Positions 17,036-26,390 are shown, counted from the stretch's first letter. The stretch is 32,808 bases of DNA from Bhargavaea ullalensis (GCF_040545425.1 NZ_JBEPLW010000028.1), one strand, 5' to 3'. Program-made: numbers and translations. Notes: generated from the letters alone by a model not told the origin.

Positions 17036-20000
17036 TTATTCGGTTTTCTCAAACGCTTCCTTCACAATCCAATACGACTGCTTCAGCCGCTCTTCATATT
17101 TCGGTTCGTGCCATTCCTCCCACGAATAGCCGTCCAGATTGCCGAGCACGCCGTCATTCGTGGCCGGGAAGGAATCCGCAGCTTGGCCGTCTTCGCCGAT
17201 GAACAGCGCACCGAGGCCGATCCGGTCGATCACGGTGCTCGCCTGTTCGCCGTCTTTCGCGAGGTCTCCCATGAATTCTTTCAGGCTCGGGTCTTTCGCC
17301 TGGATGAGCAGCCACGGGAGGCGGAGTTCCAGCATGCCGTCTTTCACGCGGTAATCGGCCAGGGAATCGTAGTCATCCGATTCCGTGTTGCCATTGCCTT
17401 CCTTCAGCTTGCCGGTTTCGTAGGCGCTGAACGGCAGTGTCCGGTTTTCATTCGGGATGAAATATGGTTTGTTGAGCGCGTACTCAACCCGGATGAACCG
17501 GCCACTGTCCGGCACCCGTTCGACATCGGGAATGAGGCCGAGTTTCTTCCCGTACAGATAATGATGAAAATCATAATACGGGTCGATGACGAGCCGCGAT
17601 TCGCCGCCGTTCATGACAGCCATGAACTCCACGCCGTCGGAGAACCGCACGCCGGGCACGCTGTCCGCCTTCGTGTTGCCCTGACCCGGGACGGTATCCA
17701 TCAGCACAATCGGATAACCGCCGTCGTTCACCGCTCCCTCGTCCATGTCGATCCGGATGTACAAATACCGCTCGTCATGATCGACGAACATTTTTCGCAG
17801 CGGGCCGTCCCCTTTCTCGTACATCGGGCCGACTTTCCAATCATCCGGATCCCCGTCGACTTTCACTTTCAGCCGGTCGAATGAAAGCAGGCCGAACTGT
17901 TGCTCATTCGTCTGGGCATTCGACCAGAACGGCCGCCGGTCCGGGTTGTCGTAGTCCATCGTATTCCATGTCCGCTTGAACCACTCGTCCTGCCATGTGA
18001 ACACGAGCCCGCCCATCAGGCCCTCATGCAAAATGTCTTCATATAACCGCGTCAGCACCTCGCCCTGCTGTTTCTCGGACATGAAGCCCTGGTTCCAGCC
18101 GAACGGGTTTTCATGCGTTTTCCCGCGGGACGCCGGGATGCCGAACTCCGCGATCAGGATCGGCAGGCGGTGGGCCGCATGCAAGTCTTTCAGGTAGGCC
18201 GCATAGTTGTTGTTGTCCCCCCGGAAGTCGACGTACTCCCGGTATTTCTTCTCGTAGTTCAGGAAGTCCGGATAATACGGATACACGTGATAAGACGCGA
18301 ACTGTCCCGCTTTCTCCATTTCGTCTTTCACCCAGATGAGGTTCGGGTCGACCGAGACGAGGTCCTCCCGGTCGGACGAGTCCGCCGGGTGGTCGAGCAG
18401 GTCGGTCGTCACCCAGTTCGTGAAGCTCATCGGCCGCACGGTCCGGTACTGCTCCATCTCGTAGGAAACGAGCACATCCATCTGGTTGGCGATCCAGTGC
18501 TCAAACGGCCGGGCCCCTTCCGTCCGGAAATACTTGCCGTCATATTCGCCGGCGTCGCCGTGTTTTTTGTTCGTGGCATCGGCGACAACCGGGTCCCATT
18601 CCACGCCGATCATCCAGGCGCTCACCCAGTCGGACACGTCCGCATCGTACACGCCGGATGCGTGTCCGGGGCGGGATTCAAGATCCGCATTGCCGTGGAC
18701 GACATCGACAAGGCGCTTCATCTCCGCCTGGAAGTCCTCCACATTGCGCTCATCAAACGCATCCTGAGTTTCCACAAATATTTCCTCGTTGATCCAGACG
18801 CCGTGCATTACGTGGATCGGCTCATCGTGAGATTCGTTGTAGCGCTTGAGCGCCCGGTAGAATCCGGGCGGGTGCAGCGTGTATACCCGGACCGTATTTG
18901 CATTCATCTCGCCGATCTTCTCGAACCAGCGGTAATACTCGTTTTCCTCGATCGCCGCCTCCCCCGGGAAGTGGCCCGGCTTGCCCATGCCGATGTTGAC
19001 GCCCTTCACCGTGATTGCCTTCCATCCTTCGCCGTCGCGGACTTCCAGCTTGCCGTCGTTCATCCGCGCGGGCATGTGTACTTTGCCGCCGTCCGCCGTT
19101 TTCTCTGCCACGTCCGCCCCTTCTCCTTTCGCAAAGCTGCCGATCACCGACTGCATGACCGGCACGTATGCAGACCAATAGAACGACTCATCGGAAAACG
19201 CGTTCAGCACCCGGTAGACGGCCGGCAGCCCCTTCACCTGATAGAACTTCGGAACGGTCGGCACATCGTTGTAATCCCCGGCGAAGTAAACGCTTTGCGA
19301 CGCGCCGGTCTGATTGGCGGTGATCGCCGAGAACTGTTCGGGAATGCCCAGCTCAGACAACAGTTGCTTCCCTTCACCGGTCAGCCCCCATTCATACTCG
19401 GCCAGCACGGTGGCGCCGGGACGCGGGGTCACGATGTCGAACCAGTAATCATACCTCGGCGAACGGTCCAGCCCGAGACGCTCCTTGCCTTCCTTTGTAA
19501 ATGAAAGCCGGATGCCTTCCCCCGTCAGATGCCCGTCTCGCTCCAGCACGGCGACATTGCCGTCAAAGTCATTCACCAGCAAGAACCCCGGACCGGAGTG
19601 GTTCCAGTCCTTCTGCTCGTCAACAATCCAACGGGGCACTTCCTCATTTTTCTCCGGATCCAGCTCCTCGAAGAACCTTCCCGTCCAGCCGTCCCAAGAC
19701 ACGCCGAGCCGCCGGGTCACCACTTCGCGCACCTCTTCTCCGGTCGGCGAGGCGAATGAATTATATTCCGCGATGAACAGCGACGGTTCCGGCGCGTCCA
19801 GCCGCTTTTCGATTGCCGACCACTCAGCCGCCTGCAGGCCCCCGTCGATCATTTCGGAACGTCCGCCGGCCCGCCGGCCTTGATGCCACGGAAGGTCTTC
19901 TTCATAGACGCCGTATGTATCGGCCAGGTAAATGACATCCGTCCCGGCGTAGTCGGCCGGAAATTCGCGGATCTCATAGTCTTTCTTCTTTTCATCCGGA

Positions 20001-20221
20001 CGGAATCCGAAGTAGTCGTGTTCCGAGTTGAACTTTTTCTGCCCGGCCTTCAAATGATTCAACACCCATGTGACGCCGAGATGCTCCCGGTACGATTCAT
20101 CTGGCACGGTTTTATCGAGAATCGCCACCGACAGGCCCTTCCTGTCTTCCATGAACCAGAGGACGACGGGAAGGGCGAGCACCGCGACGATCAGCAGTGC
20201 GATCGCATAGAACTTCTTCAC
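17036..20221 (-). CDS. Membrane-anchored glycoside hydrolase-like protein with C-terminal carbohydrate-binding-like domain
   Basis: The 1061-residue product has one N-terminal membrane segment (about 4-23) and is otherwise extracytoplasmic. Residues about 402-760 resemble a TIM-barrel glycosidase of the GH2/GH5 clan: KGVNIGMG at the first strand, GVEWDP with candidate acid/base E541, and LIAEFG with candidate nucleophile E692. The C-terminal 280 residues are beta-rich and resemble DOMON/CBM9-type sugar-binding domains. It probably trims or remodels the polymer made by the glycosyltransferase gene just before it. The GTG start overlaps that gene's stop codon (GTGA), showing tight coupling. The exact GH family and substrate are unknown to me. 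Being membrane-bound and beside a synthase, it recalls the cellulase of cellulose operons by position only. Confidence 0.75.
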   Translation of the reverse strand: MKKFYAIALLIVAVLALPVVLWFMEDRKGLSVAILDKTVPDESYREHLGVTWVLNHLKAGQKKFNSEHDYFGFRPDEKKKDYEIREFPADYAGTDVIYLADTYGVYEEDLPWHQGRRAGGRSEMIDGGLQAAEWSAIEKRLDAPEPSLFIAEYNSFASPTGEEVREVVTRRLGVSWDGWTGRFFEELDPEKNEEVPRWIVDEQKDWNHSGPGFLLVNDFDGNVAVLERDGHLTGEGIRLSFTKEGKERLGLDRSPRYDYWFDIVTPRPGATVLAEYEWGLTGEGKQLLSELGIPEQFSAITANQTGASQSVYFAGDYNDVPTVPKFYQVKGLPAVYRVLNAFSDESFYWSAYVPVMQSVIGSFAKGEGADVAEKTADGGKVHMPARMNDGKLEVRDGEGWKAITVKGVNIGMGKPGHFPGEAAIEENEYYRWFEKIGEMNANTVRVYTLHPPGFYRALKRYNESHDEPIHVMHGVWINEEIFVETQDAFDERNVEDFQAEMKRLVDVVHGNADLESRPGHASGVYDADVSDWVSAWMIGVEWDPVVADATNKKHGDAGEYDGKYFRTEGARPFEHWIANQMDVLVSYEMEQYRTVRPMSFTNWVTTDLLDHPADSSDREDLVSVDPNLIWVKDEMEKAGQFASYHVYPYYPDFLNYEKKYREYVDFRGDNNNYAAYLKDLHAAHRLPILIAEFGIPASRGKTHENPFGWNQGFMSEKQQGEVLTRLYEDILHEGLMGGLVFTWQDEWFKRTWNTMDYDNPDRRPFWSNAQTNEQQFGLLSFDRLKVKVDGDPDDWKVGPMYEKGDGPLRKMFVDHDERYLYIRIDMDEGAVNDGGYPIVLMDTVPGQGNTKADSVPGVRFSDGVEFMAVMNGGESRLVIDPYYDFHHYLYGKKLGLIPDVERVPDSGRFIRVEYALNKPYFIPNENRTLPFSAYETGKLKEGNGNTESDDYDSLADYRVKDGMLELRLPWLLIQAKDPSLKEFMGDLAKDGEQASTVIDRIGLGALFIGEDGQAADSFPATNDGVLGNLDGYSWEEWHEPKYEERLKQSYWIVKEAFEKTE

Positions 20222-21642
20222 TTGGACGCCCCCTTCGTCGTTGCGCCGACCCGCTCCATTTCTCCCCAGGAGCTGATCCGGAACATCGAGCGGATGAGCC
20301 CTTCAATCCGCCAGACGAGCGTCAGCGGCTTGTACCAGACAACCTCGGTGAAAGACAGCGCCATCATCCGCAGCACGTCCCGTCTTTTCGGGAATGCATT
20401 CAGGCTCCATGACTCAAGGAGCACCGAACCGATCGAGAACACCGTGCCGTACAAGATGAACAGCAGCATGAGCAGCACCGCGTATTCGTAATAAATCCCG
20501 CCCATGAAGAATGCAAGGATCACATATATATAGCCCCCGAGCTCGATCACCGGGCCAAAGCACTCCACCAGCCAGAAATACGGGAACGAAATCATGCCGA
20601 CCGTGCCATACTTCGGATTGAACGTCATCCTGCGGTGCGCCCAAAGGCTTTCAAGCAGGCCCTGATGCCAGCGCCTTCGTTGCCTTCTCAGGATCGACAG
20701 AGACTGGGGCGCTTCCGTCCAGCACACCGGATCCGGGACGAACTCCACACGGTTGTCGAGTTTCTGTTCTTTCAGGAACCGCTGGATCTTCACGACCATC
20801 TCCATGTCTTCCCCGATCGTCGTCGTGTTGTAGCCGCCCGCCGCGATGGCGAATTTCTTCGAGAACACGCTGAACGCGCCGGAGATGATGAGCACCATGT
20901 TGAACTTGCTGAGCGCGATCCGGCCCATCAGGAACGCTCGCAAATATTCGACGACCTGCATGACGACGAGCGCCCTGCCCGACAGCCGAACGTCATCGAC
21001 CGCCCCGTAATCCACCGTCAGCCCGTTTACGATCCGCACGTTGCCGCCCGCGGCGACGACTTTGCCGTTTGACGTCATGATCGGCTTCATGACGCGCAGC
21101 AGCGACCGCGTGTCGAGGATCGAATCGCCGTCGATCGTGCAGAAATACGGATAGCGCGCAAAGTTGATCCCCACGTTGAGCGCATCGCCCTTTCCGCCGT
21201 TCTCCTTGCGGATGAGCCACAGATTCGGATGGATGCGCGAACGGTACACTTCCTTGACCGGCTTTGTCTGCAACTGCGGAAGCATCGGCTTTTCGGCCGG
21301 CACCATGTCGAACCGGCCGATCACGAGCGCCGCCGTCCCGTCCTTGGACCCGTCGTCGATGACGAGCAGCTCGGTCTGCGGATAGTCCAGGTTCAGCAGC
21401 GAATGAATGCTCGCGACCACACCCGCTTCCTCGTTGTAAGCCGGCACCAAAATCGACACCGGCTTTGAATAAAACGCATCGACGAACCGCTCATCGAGCT
21501 CGCGCCGATCCAGCCGGCGCTGCTTTTTCAGCTCAAGGAACGCAAACAGAAACATGAGGCTGTACGCCACAATCACGACCAGCATATAAGCGAAGATCAG
21601 GCCGCCGAAAAACAGCATGATCCACTCCAGTGCCTGATTCAT
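20218..21642 (-). CDS. Processive family 2 glycosyltransferase (polysaccharide synthase-like)
   Basis: The 474-residue product has N-terminal membrane segment(s) (about 8-36), a cytoplasmic GT2 domain and about three C-terminal membrane segments. Synthase motifs are present: D96-D97-G-S, D171-G-D173, the GED motif with D279, and Q321-R-R-R324-W325 for chain binding. This is the pattern of processive beta-glycan synthases such as IcaA/PgaC, hyaluronan and cellulose synthases. The sugar used cannot be decided here. I chose ATG at 21642 because AAGGGGG precedes it at good spacing; the TTG at 21648 is too close. It sits 52 bases after the HEAT-like gene and overlaps the glycosidase gene, so polymer synthesis and processing are encoded together. 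Confidence 0.87.
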   Translation of the reverse strand: MNQALEWIMLFFGGLIFAYMLVVIVAYSLMFLFAFLELKKQRRLDRRELDERFVDAFYSKPVSILVPAYNEEAGVVASIHSLLNLDYPQTELLVIDDGSKDGTAALVIGRFDMVPAEKPMLPQLQTKPVKEVYRSRIHPNLWLIRKENGGKGDALNVGINFARYPYFCTIDGDSILDTRSLLRVMKPIMTSNGKVVAAGGNVRIVNGLTVDYGAVDDVRLSGRALVVMQVVEYLRAFLMGRIALSKFNMVLIISGAFSVFSKKFAIAAGGYNTTTIGEDMEMVVKIQRFLKEQKLDNRVEFVPDPVCWTEAPQSLSILRRQRRRWHQGLLESLWAHRRMTFNPKYGTVGMISFPYFWLVECFGPVIELGGYIYVILAFFMGGIYYEYAVLLMLLFILYGTVFSIGSVLLESWSLNAFPKRRDVLRMMALSFTEVVWYKPLTLVWRIEGLIRSMFRISSWGEMERVGATTKGASK

Positions 21643-21694
21643 CGGCAAGCCCCCTTGCCTGGATCCGTCCGGCGGCCAATGTCTACCCTTTCCT

Positions 21695-22675
21695 TCATCC
21701 GAGTGCCGCCTCCTTCTCTAACTGCCGGCGCTCAAGCGCCGGCCCGAGCCCTCTCAATTCTTCCCGGACAAGCCATGACTCGTCTCCCGCCAGCTTTTCC
21801 GCATAGCGGAGCGCCTCGGATTCCGGAAGACGACGGATCATCCTTGCCGCGATGAACCGCTCCTGCCACACAGGCGAATCGACCGCCCTTCTCAGGATGC
21901 CATCCGGCGTCCGGATGCCAAGCGCATCGACCGCCCGAAGCGCACGGATCCGCAACTCCTGATCTGTGCTGCCGAGCAGCTTTTCCAGGAACGGCAGCCG
22001 CGCGAGATCCTGTTTCATGCCAAGCACGTCGACGAGTGCATACTGCGTGTCTTTCTCCAGCTCGTCCAACCTGGAAGCTGCCTCATCAAACACCGCTTCG
22101 GGCATCCGGAACAGCAGTTCCTTGTTTTCCACTTCCGAAATGTTTCCGTTCAGGCGGATGTTCCGGTCCACAAATCCGTCCGGCCGGAACGCCAGGTCGA
22201 TCAACAGGAGCTGGAATCGCTCCTCCTGCGAAACTTCCCGGCGTGCGAGCGCCCGGCAATCTTCCGCCAGCGCATCGATTCCGAAATCATGGATCCGGTA
22301 CAGCGCGTTCAGCCGGTCGCTCCAATTCCTGCTTTTGAGCTTCTTCCTGTAAAACCCGGCAAGATGACGGTTTGAGAATTCCCGGATGCGGTTCTGCATC
22401 CCCTCGCCCGCAAGATTGTTCAAGTAGGACCGGAACACTTCTTCCACCGCCGACACTTCCGCCCGGTCCTGCGGCGCCAACTCATTCCCTGCCGGTTCAA
22501 AACCGCGCAAGTGACGGAACCAGGCAGCCGCATGACGTTCCAGATAAGCGGACGCACGGCGGGCACGCTTTTCTTCCGCGGCACGCGCGATAAACAAATA
22601 CACTGTCAGCAGGAGCAGCAGCCCAAGAAGAAACGCAACTCCGCCCAGCACCCACCCGACCGGCAGACCGATCAT
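21695..22675 (-). CDS. Single-pass membrane protein with HEAT-like helical repeats
   Basis: The 326-residue product has one membrane segment near the N-terminus (about 6-31), a positively charged stretch, then a fully helical cytoplasmic region. From about residue 110 this region shows HEAT/armadillo-like repeats with regularly placed Leu, Arg and Asp. Such proteins usually act as scaffolds. By position it may dock the synthase to the regulatory protein encoded just before it, a part comparable to PelE. This is inference. The ATG at 22675 overlaps the upstream stop codon (ATGA). A TTG six bases earlier is unlikely. I know of no named homologue. Confidence 0.7.
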   Translation of the reverse strand: MIGLPVGWVLGGVAFLLGLLLLLTVYLFIARAAEEKRARRASAYLERHAAAWFRHLRGFEPAGNELAPQDRAEVSAVEEVFRSYLNNLAGEGMQNRIREFSNRHLAGFYRKKLKSRNWSDRLNALYRIHDFGIDALAEDCRALARREVSQEERFQLLLIDLAFRPDGFVDRNIRLNGNISEVENKELLFRMPEAVFDEAASRLDELEKDTQYALVDVLGMKQDLARLPFLEKLLGSTDQELRIRALRAVDALGIRTPDGILRRAVDSPVWQERFIAARMIRRLPESEALRYAEKLAGDESWLVREELRGLGPALERRQLEKEAALG

Positions 22676-23538
22676 GACCAAAGCCTCGCCAGCAGCCGCT
22701 TCACCTGTGCTTCGAACAACCTGAGATTAAATGGTTTCACTAAATACTCATCGGTTCCGCTTTCGTAGGCATAGATCATGTCTTCTTCGGAATTGCGCCG
22801 GGTCATCATGAGCACCGTGAACTTCTGCTCATTCGGCATCTGGCGGAGTGCATGAAGCACGTCGAGCCCGTTCTGTTTCGGCAGCACATCATTTAAAATG
22901 ACGAGATGCGGATGCCAAGAAGCCGTCCAGCCGGATTCCAGCAGATCCAATCCGTCCCCGAAAGTGCGGACATCCAGTTCAACTGACGGAACCCGGAGAC
23001 TTCCGATCGACATCGACAGCGCTTCGCGGAAAAGCGGATCCGGATCCAGCACGCTCACCTTCACCGTCTCCGTCCTGCGCCCCAGGCCGGCGTCCACGAA
23101 AGCCACCGTCTCTCCGGATGCGGCTGCTTCCACCAGGCCACCCCTTGCCAGGTCCAGCGACTGTTCAAACGACAGGCCAGGATGCTGCACCTCAAGCACG
23201 GCTGCCCGGATTTCAGTTGTGCCGGCGGACCGGAGCTCTTTTGAGAACCTGCGCAAAAAAGCAGCGGCCTCTTCTTTTCCGCTCTGCGGCATGAGCAGGC
23301 CGCACTCCCCCGGAAGGGCCGCCGAAAACACAGCGTCCGTCATCCTGACACTCTTGACCAGCCGGGCGCATATCTGGTCTTCTGTTTCACCGGCCTCAAA
23401 TTCGCCCTCAAATCCGATCAGCACGAACGCCATCGTCCGCCGGCTCCTCACCACATTCGCCTTCAGCAGGTCAAACACATAGCCGACCTGTCCGCTCCCG
23501 AGCAACTCTCTCGGTGCGTGCTCCACACTATGATCCAT
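22672..23538 (-). CDS. Degenerate GGDEF-like domain fused to a receiver domain
   Basis: The 288-residue product starts with a GGDEF-like fold (about 15-150) in which the catalytic motif is lost (ALPGEC stands near the expected site). A receiver domain follows (about 158-285). Its acidic pair (D165, D167) and Lys (K268 in VKPF) are kept, but the phosphoacceptor position appears to be N216 with D217 next to it (LNDVLP). It may act as a c-di-GMP or protein-interaction module rather than as a normal response regulator. No DNA-binding domain is present. I chose ATG at 23538, which follows GGGGTGGGGAC; longer starts at 23559 and 23613 have no visible ribosome binding site. It is the first gene of the second exopolysaccharide operon. 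Confidence 0.75.
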   Translation of the reverse strand: MDHSVEHAPRELLGSGQVGYVFDLLKANVVRSRRTMAFVLIGFEGEFEAGETEDQICARLVKSVRMTDAVFSAALPGECGLLMPQSGKEEAAAFLRRFSKELRSAGTTEIRAAVLEVQHPGLSFEQSLDLARGGLVEAAASGETVAFVDAGLGRRTETVKVSVLDPDPLFREALSMSIGSLRVPSVELDVRTFGDGLDLLESGWTASWHPHLVILNDVLPKQNGLDVLHALRQMPNEQKFTVLMMTRRNSEEDMIYAYESGTDEYLVKPFNLRLFEAQVKRLLARLWS

Positions 23539-23764
23539 CCAGTCCCCACCCCAGTTCATTCCATTTATCGGCAGAATTGATTTCTTCCGTTTCAGAAACT
23601 TGCCTCTTTTCAACTGATACCCTCATTCTACCGAATTCAGCCCCCGAAACGGGAGCGAATGTTGACGAAAAAGGGAGATTCATAACTAGCAATCCACTCG
23701 CTTACCGCAGGCGTTGCCGACGCCAACGCGACGTTCGGCGCCGGCGCTCAAAAGCGAAGCGTTG
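23539..23764. other. Intergenic region upstream of the second polysaccharide operon
   Basis: This stretch should contain the promoter of the minus-strand operon. A TAGAAT at 23635-23640 could be a -10 box, but no convincing -35 is seen and the TTAAGNG heptamers of the pel promoters are absent. At 23720-23740 GCGTTG and CAACGC form a small inverted repeat. An isolated CACTC lies at 23695, not in phase with the array to its right. Confidence 0.35.
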
Positions 23765-23890
23765 GAATGCATCGCTCCATGAATCCACTCATCCCGGCTA
23801 TGCGCTCACTCACGGCCTCTATGATTCCACTCACCCTGTCAACGCGCTCACTCAAAGCCTCTATGATTCCACTCACCCGGACACACTCAA
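23765..23890 (-). repeat. 21-bp phased CACTC (GAGTG) repeat array
   Basis: CACTC begins at 23786, 23807, 23828, 23849 and 23870, each exactly 21 bp apart, with GAATG on the plus strand 21 bp before the first. Two unit types alternate, ending ATGATTC and GCGCT before the next CACTC, so the sequence period is 42 bp. Read on the minus strand the units fit GAGTG, six bases, TA or TT. It lies between the second polysaccharide operon and the M20 gene and does not encode protein. Confidence 0.85.
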
Positions 23891-23955
23891 AGACCGGCCT
23901 CCCTGTGGAAGACCGGCCCGAGTGTCCGCATTCAATTCAATGTGCTGCTTGTTCA

Positions 23956-25143
23956 TCAGATGCCTTCATTCAAGTATTCCACCGCAAATCCGGCCATCGC
24001 CTTGATGCCGGCGGGAATCGAGCGTTCGTCGAACACGATTTCCGGACTGTGGAGACCGAGGCGGGTTCGCCCGTCTTGATCGTTTCCGGTGCCGAGGCGG
24101 AACAGCAGGCCGGGCACCTGCTCGAGATAGTAGGCAAAATCCTCGCTCCCCATCGACGGGATTTCCAGATGCTCGATGTTCTCCCGGCCGACGCTTTTGA
24201 CGAGCGACCGCTCCAGCACATGCACGAGCGGCCCGTCGTTGATGACCGGCGGAGTGCCGCCGCTGAAAGTGACCTCCGCTTCCGCGCCGGACGCCGCCGC
24301 CGTATGATAAGCGATTTCCTCCATCCGCTTTTTCACGTAATCCCGGGTGTTCGGGTTCACCGTCCGGATCGTGCCCGAGAACTTCACGTTTTTGGCGATG
24401 ACATTGTCCGCCGTCCCGCCGTGGATCTGCCCGGCCGTGATCACCGCCGGATCAAACGGCGACAAATTGCGTGAAATGATCCGCTGGAACGAATCAATGA
24501 TGTCGTCCGCCACCGGGATCGGATCAATCGCCGTTTCCGGATGGGCGCCATGCCCGCCGGTTCCCGTCACCGTTACGGAGAAGCTGTCGTTCGCCGCGGT
24601 CATCGCGCCCGGACGGATGCCGATCTTCCCGGCGTCGGTGACCGGCCATGTATGAAGGCAGGCGGCATAATCCGGCACGGGATTTTCCAGAACCCCGCCC
24701 TTGATCAGTTCCGGCGCGCCGCCCGGTTTTTCCTCGGACGGCTGGAAAACGAACTTCACCGTCCCCCGCCAGTCCCCGCGCAGCCGCTCGAGCACGAGCG
24801 CCGTTCCGATGAGCACCGACGTATGGATATCGTGCCCGCACGCATGCATCACACCCGTCTGCTTGGACGCAAACGGCAGTTCCGTTTCTTCATTGAGCGG
24901 AAGCGCATCCAGATCGGCCCGCAGCATGAGCACCGGACCCGTCCCCGCCTTGCCATTCATCAGGCCGACCAGTCCCGTCGCCGTTCCTGTTTCCTGCCAC
25001 TCGATCGATGTGCCCGACAGCAGCTCCCGCACATAGCGGGTCGTCTTGAACTCCTCATGGCTCAGCTCGGGATGCATATGGATCTCCCGGCGCACATTCA
25101 CCATCTCGTCTCGGATTTCCTCCACCAACCGTTCTAAATCCAT
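23956..25143 (-). CDS. M20 family amidohydrolase / metallopeptidase
   Basis: The 395-residue product is a zinc-dependent M20D-type amidohydrolase, a group that includes N-acetyl-diaminopimelate deacetylases, hippurate hydrolases and IAA-amino acid hydrolases. The metal-binding motifs HACGHDIH and PSEEKPGGA are visible, as are the dimerisation-domain sequence TGTGGHGAHP and a C-terminal MGSEDFAYY motif. It probably removes an acyl group from an amino acid or small peptide in the cytoplasm. The exact substrate cannot be deduced. I chose ATG at 25143 because GGAGG precedes it by six bases; the longer frame to 25179 has no such signal. It stands alone, with no functional link to its neighbours. 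Confidence 0.88.
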   Translation of the reverse strand: MDLERLVEEIRDEMVNVRREIHMHPELSHEEFKTTRYVRELLSGTSIEWQETGTATGLVGLMNGKAGTGPVLMLRADLDALPLNEETELPFASKQTGVMHACGHDIHTSVLIGTALVLERLRGDWRGTVKFVFQPSEEKPGGAPELIKGGVLENPVPDYAACLHTWPVTDAGKIGIRPGAMTAANDSFSVTVTGTGGHGAHPETAIDPIPVADDIIDSFQRIISRNLSPFDPAVITAGQIHGGTADNVIAKNVKFSGTIRTVNPNTRDYVKKRMEEIAYHTAAASGAEAEVTFSGGTPPVINDGPLVHVLERSLVKSVGRENIEHLEIPSMGSEDFAYYLEQVPGLLFRLGTGNDQDGRTRLGLHSPEIVFDERSIPAGIKAMAGFAVEYLNEGI

Positions 25144-25230
25144 CGAATCCTCCATTCTCTCAGTCGCAATTCCACTCAAGTTCCGGTTGCCTATGAGTTT
25201 CCTTTACCCGAAAGAGAGCGGAGTTATGTC

Positions 25231-25695
25231 CTAAACCGCGCGGCGTCTCGGACGGTACTTCCGGCCGGCGATCACGATGAGCGGCGTGCCGATCACCGTC
25301 GGCAAGATCCAGAACAAGAGGACCGGCCACTCATTGATGACCGGGATCCGGGGAACATTCACGACCAGCACTGCCGTCACGATTCCGATATACGACCCGA
25401 GCACCCCCCCGATATGAGGACCCATCCAGCCCTTCTTCTTCCGCCTTGCGGAAATCAAGCCAAGCAGCGCATTCCCGTACGAAAAGAGCGCAATGTAAAA
25501 CAGATAAGCACTATCCGCCCAGTTGACCACGGACATGACGAGCGCCGTGATGAACACGCACAAGTAGGAGGCATGATAAACGGTGCCCGCCGACGTATGC
25601 CGGCCCCGCCGCTTCGGTGCCTGCAAAGCGAACAGTCCCGTGATGAGACAGACGATTCCCGACAAGATGTGGACAACGAGAAACATATTGAACAT
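25231..25695 (-). CDS. DUF2306 family membrane protein
   Basis: The 154-residue product has four to five hydrophobic segments with a short basic C-terminus. The N-terminal segment and a conserved His in VVHILSG are typical of DUF2306/YozB-like small membrane proteins in Bacilli. The function of the family is not known. I chose ATG at 25695 because AAGGAGG precedes it by eight bases; the frame could be extended to 25773 without a ribosome binding site. It is 87 bases upstream of the M20 gene on the same strand, and I see no terminator between them. Confidence 0.7.
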   Translation of the reverse strand: MFNMFLVVHILSGIVCLITGLFALQAPKRRGRHTSAGTVYHASYLCVFITALVMSVVNWADSAYLFYIALFSYGNALLGLISARRKKKGWMGPHIGGVLGSYIGIVTAVLVVNVPRIPVINEWPVLLFWILPTVIGTPLIVIAGRKYRPRRRAV

Positions 25696-25801
25696 ATACG
25701 TTTCCTCCTTCATCGCTCTCGGTTCTCCCGGTTCCTTTAACCATCCTACGTCCGGGAAGATGAATGGTTTCATGGAGTGGACGCGGCTGATCAGTGATTC
25801 T

Positions 25802-25830
25802 ATTTAAAAAGGAACAGCCGCGGCTGTTCC
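25802..25830 (-). terminator. Rho-independent terminator of comK
   Basis: GGAACAGCCG and CGGCTGTTCC form a perfect 20-base palindromic hairpin (25811-25830). On the minus strand it is followed by TTTTT (25806-25810). It is 11 bases beyond the comK stop codon. Confidence 0.9.
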
Positions 25831-25841
25831 TTGCAGTTCTG

Positions 25842-26390
25842 TTATTCCTTTTTCCCGGTCTTCCGGATGCCTTCTCCTTTGATGAAATGGTAGGTCACAC
25901 CCGGCTCGAATGCCTGCGTCATGCGATCGTCAGGCCGTTCAAGGTGATGGCGGAAAAAGAGGGCTTTCTGGAATTGGTGATAAAAGCTGTGGAGGCTGAT
26001 GCCGGCGACGATGCTGGCGCCGCCGGTCAGGCTGATCCGCGTTGATCCCTTTTCCTCTTCATTGAAATCAATGATGTGGTCGAGTGACAGCCACATGCAC
26101 CCTTCCCTCGTCGAAGACTCCGTCGGCAAGAGGATGATCGGCTTCTCGGCTTTGATCAGGACGGGCAGGGTATGGTTCTTTTTCAAAATGTAAGCGGCCC
26201 CCTGCACGGCCCCCATATAGCTGGACGCGTAGGAGCGGAGCGTCCGGTCGATCAGGTGCCGGGGCTTCAGCTTGATGCTGAACGCCTCCTTCCCCTGCTC
26301 GAGGATGATTGATTCCGGATGGCCATACTTGTCGAAATCCGGCATGATGGCCATCGTTTGCGGCCCGATTCGATAGAAATCCTTATGCAT
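25842..26390 (-). CDS. comK: ComK-like competence transcription factor
   Basis: The 182-residue product matches the ComK family along its length: an N-terminal FYRIGPQTMAIMPDFD motif, a PRHLIDRTLRSYASSYMGA region where ComK has its conserved SSYxGR-like motif, ILLPTES and a CMWLSLDHI motif. In Bacillus subtilis ComK activates the DNA uptake genes through AT-rich K-boxes. The ATG at 26390 follows AAGGAGGAAG. I found no K-box pair (AAAA-N5-TTTT) upstream by eye, so positive autoregulation as in B. subtilis is not evident. ComK-like proteins sometimes occur in two copies in Bacilli, so another copy could exist elsewhere. Confidence 0.85.
   Translation of the reverse strand: MHKDFYRIGPQTMAIMPDFDKYGHPESIILEQGKEAFSIKLKPRHLIDRTLRSYASSYMGAVQGAAYILKKNHTLPVLIKAEKPIILLPTESSTREGCMWLSLDHIIDFNEEEKGSTRISLTGGASIVAGISLHSFYHQFQKALFFRHHLERPDDRMTQAFEPGVTYHFIKGEGIRKTGKKE

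Noticed and set aside
18113..19504. Plus-strand frame of 463 codons opposite the glycosidase gene
   Set aside because: It is antisense to the 1061-residue protein, with Arg/His/Val-biased composition typical of a reverse-frame artefact.
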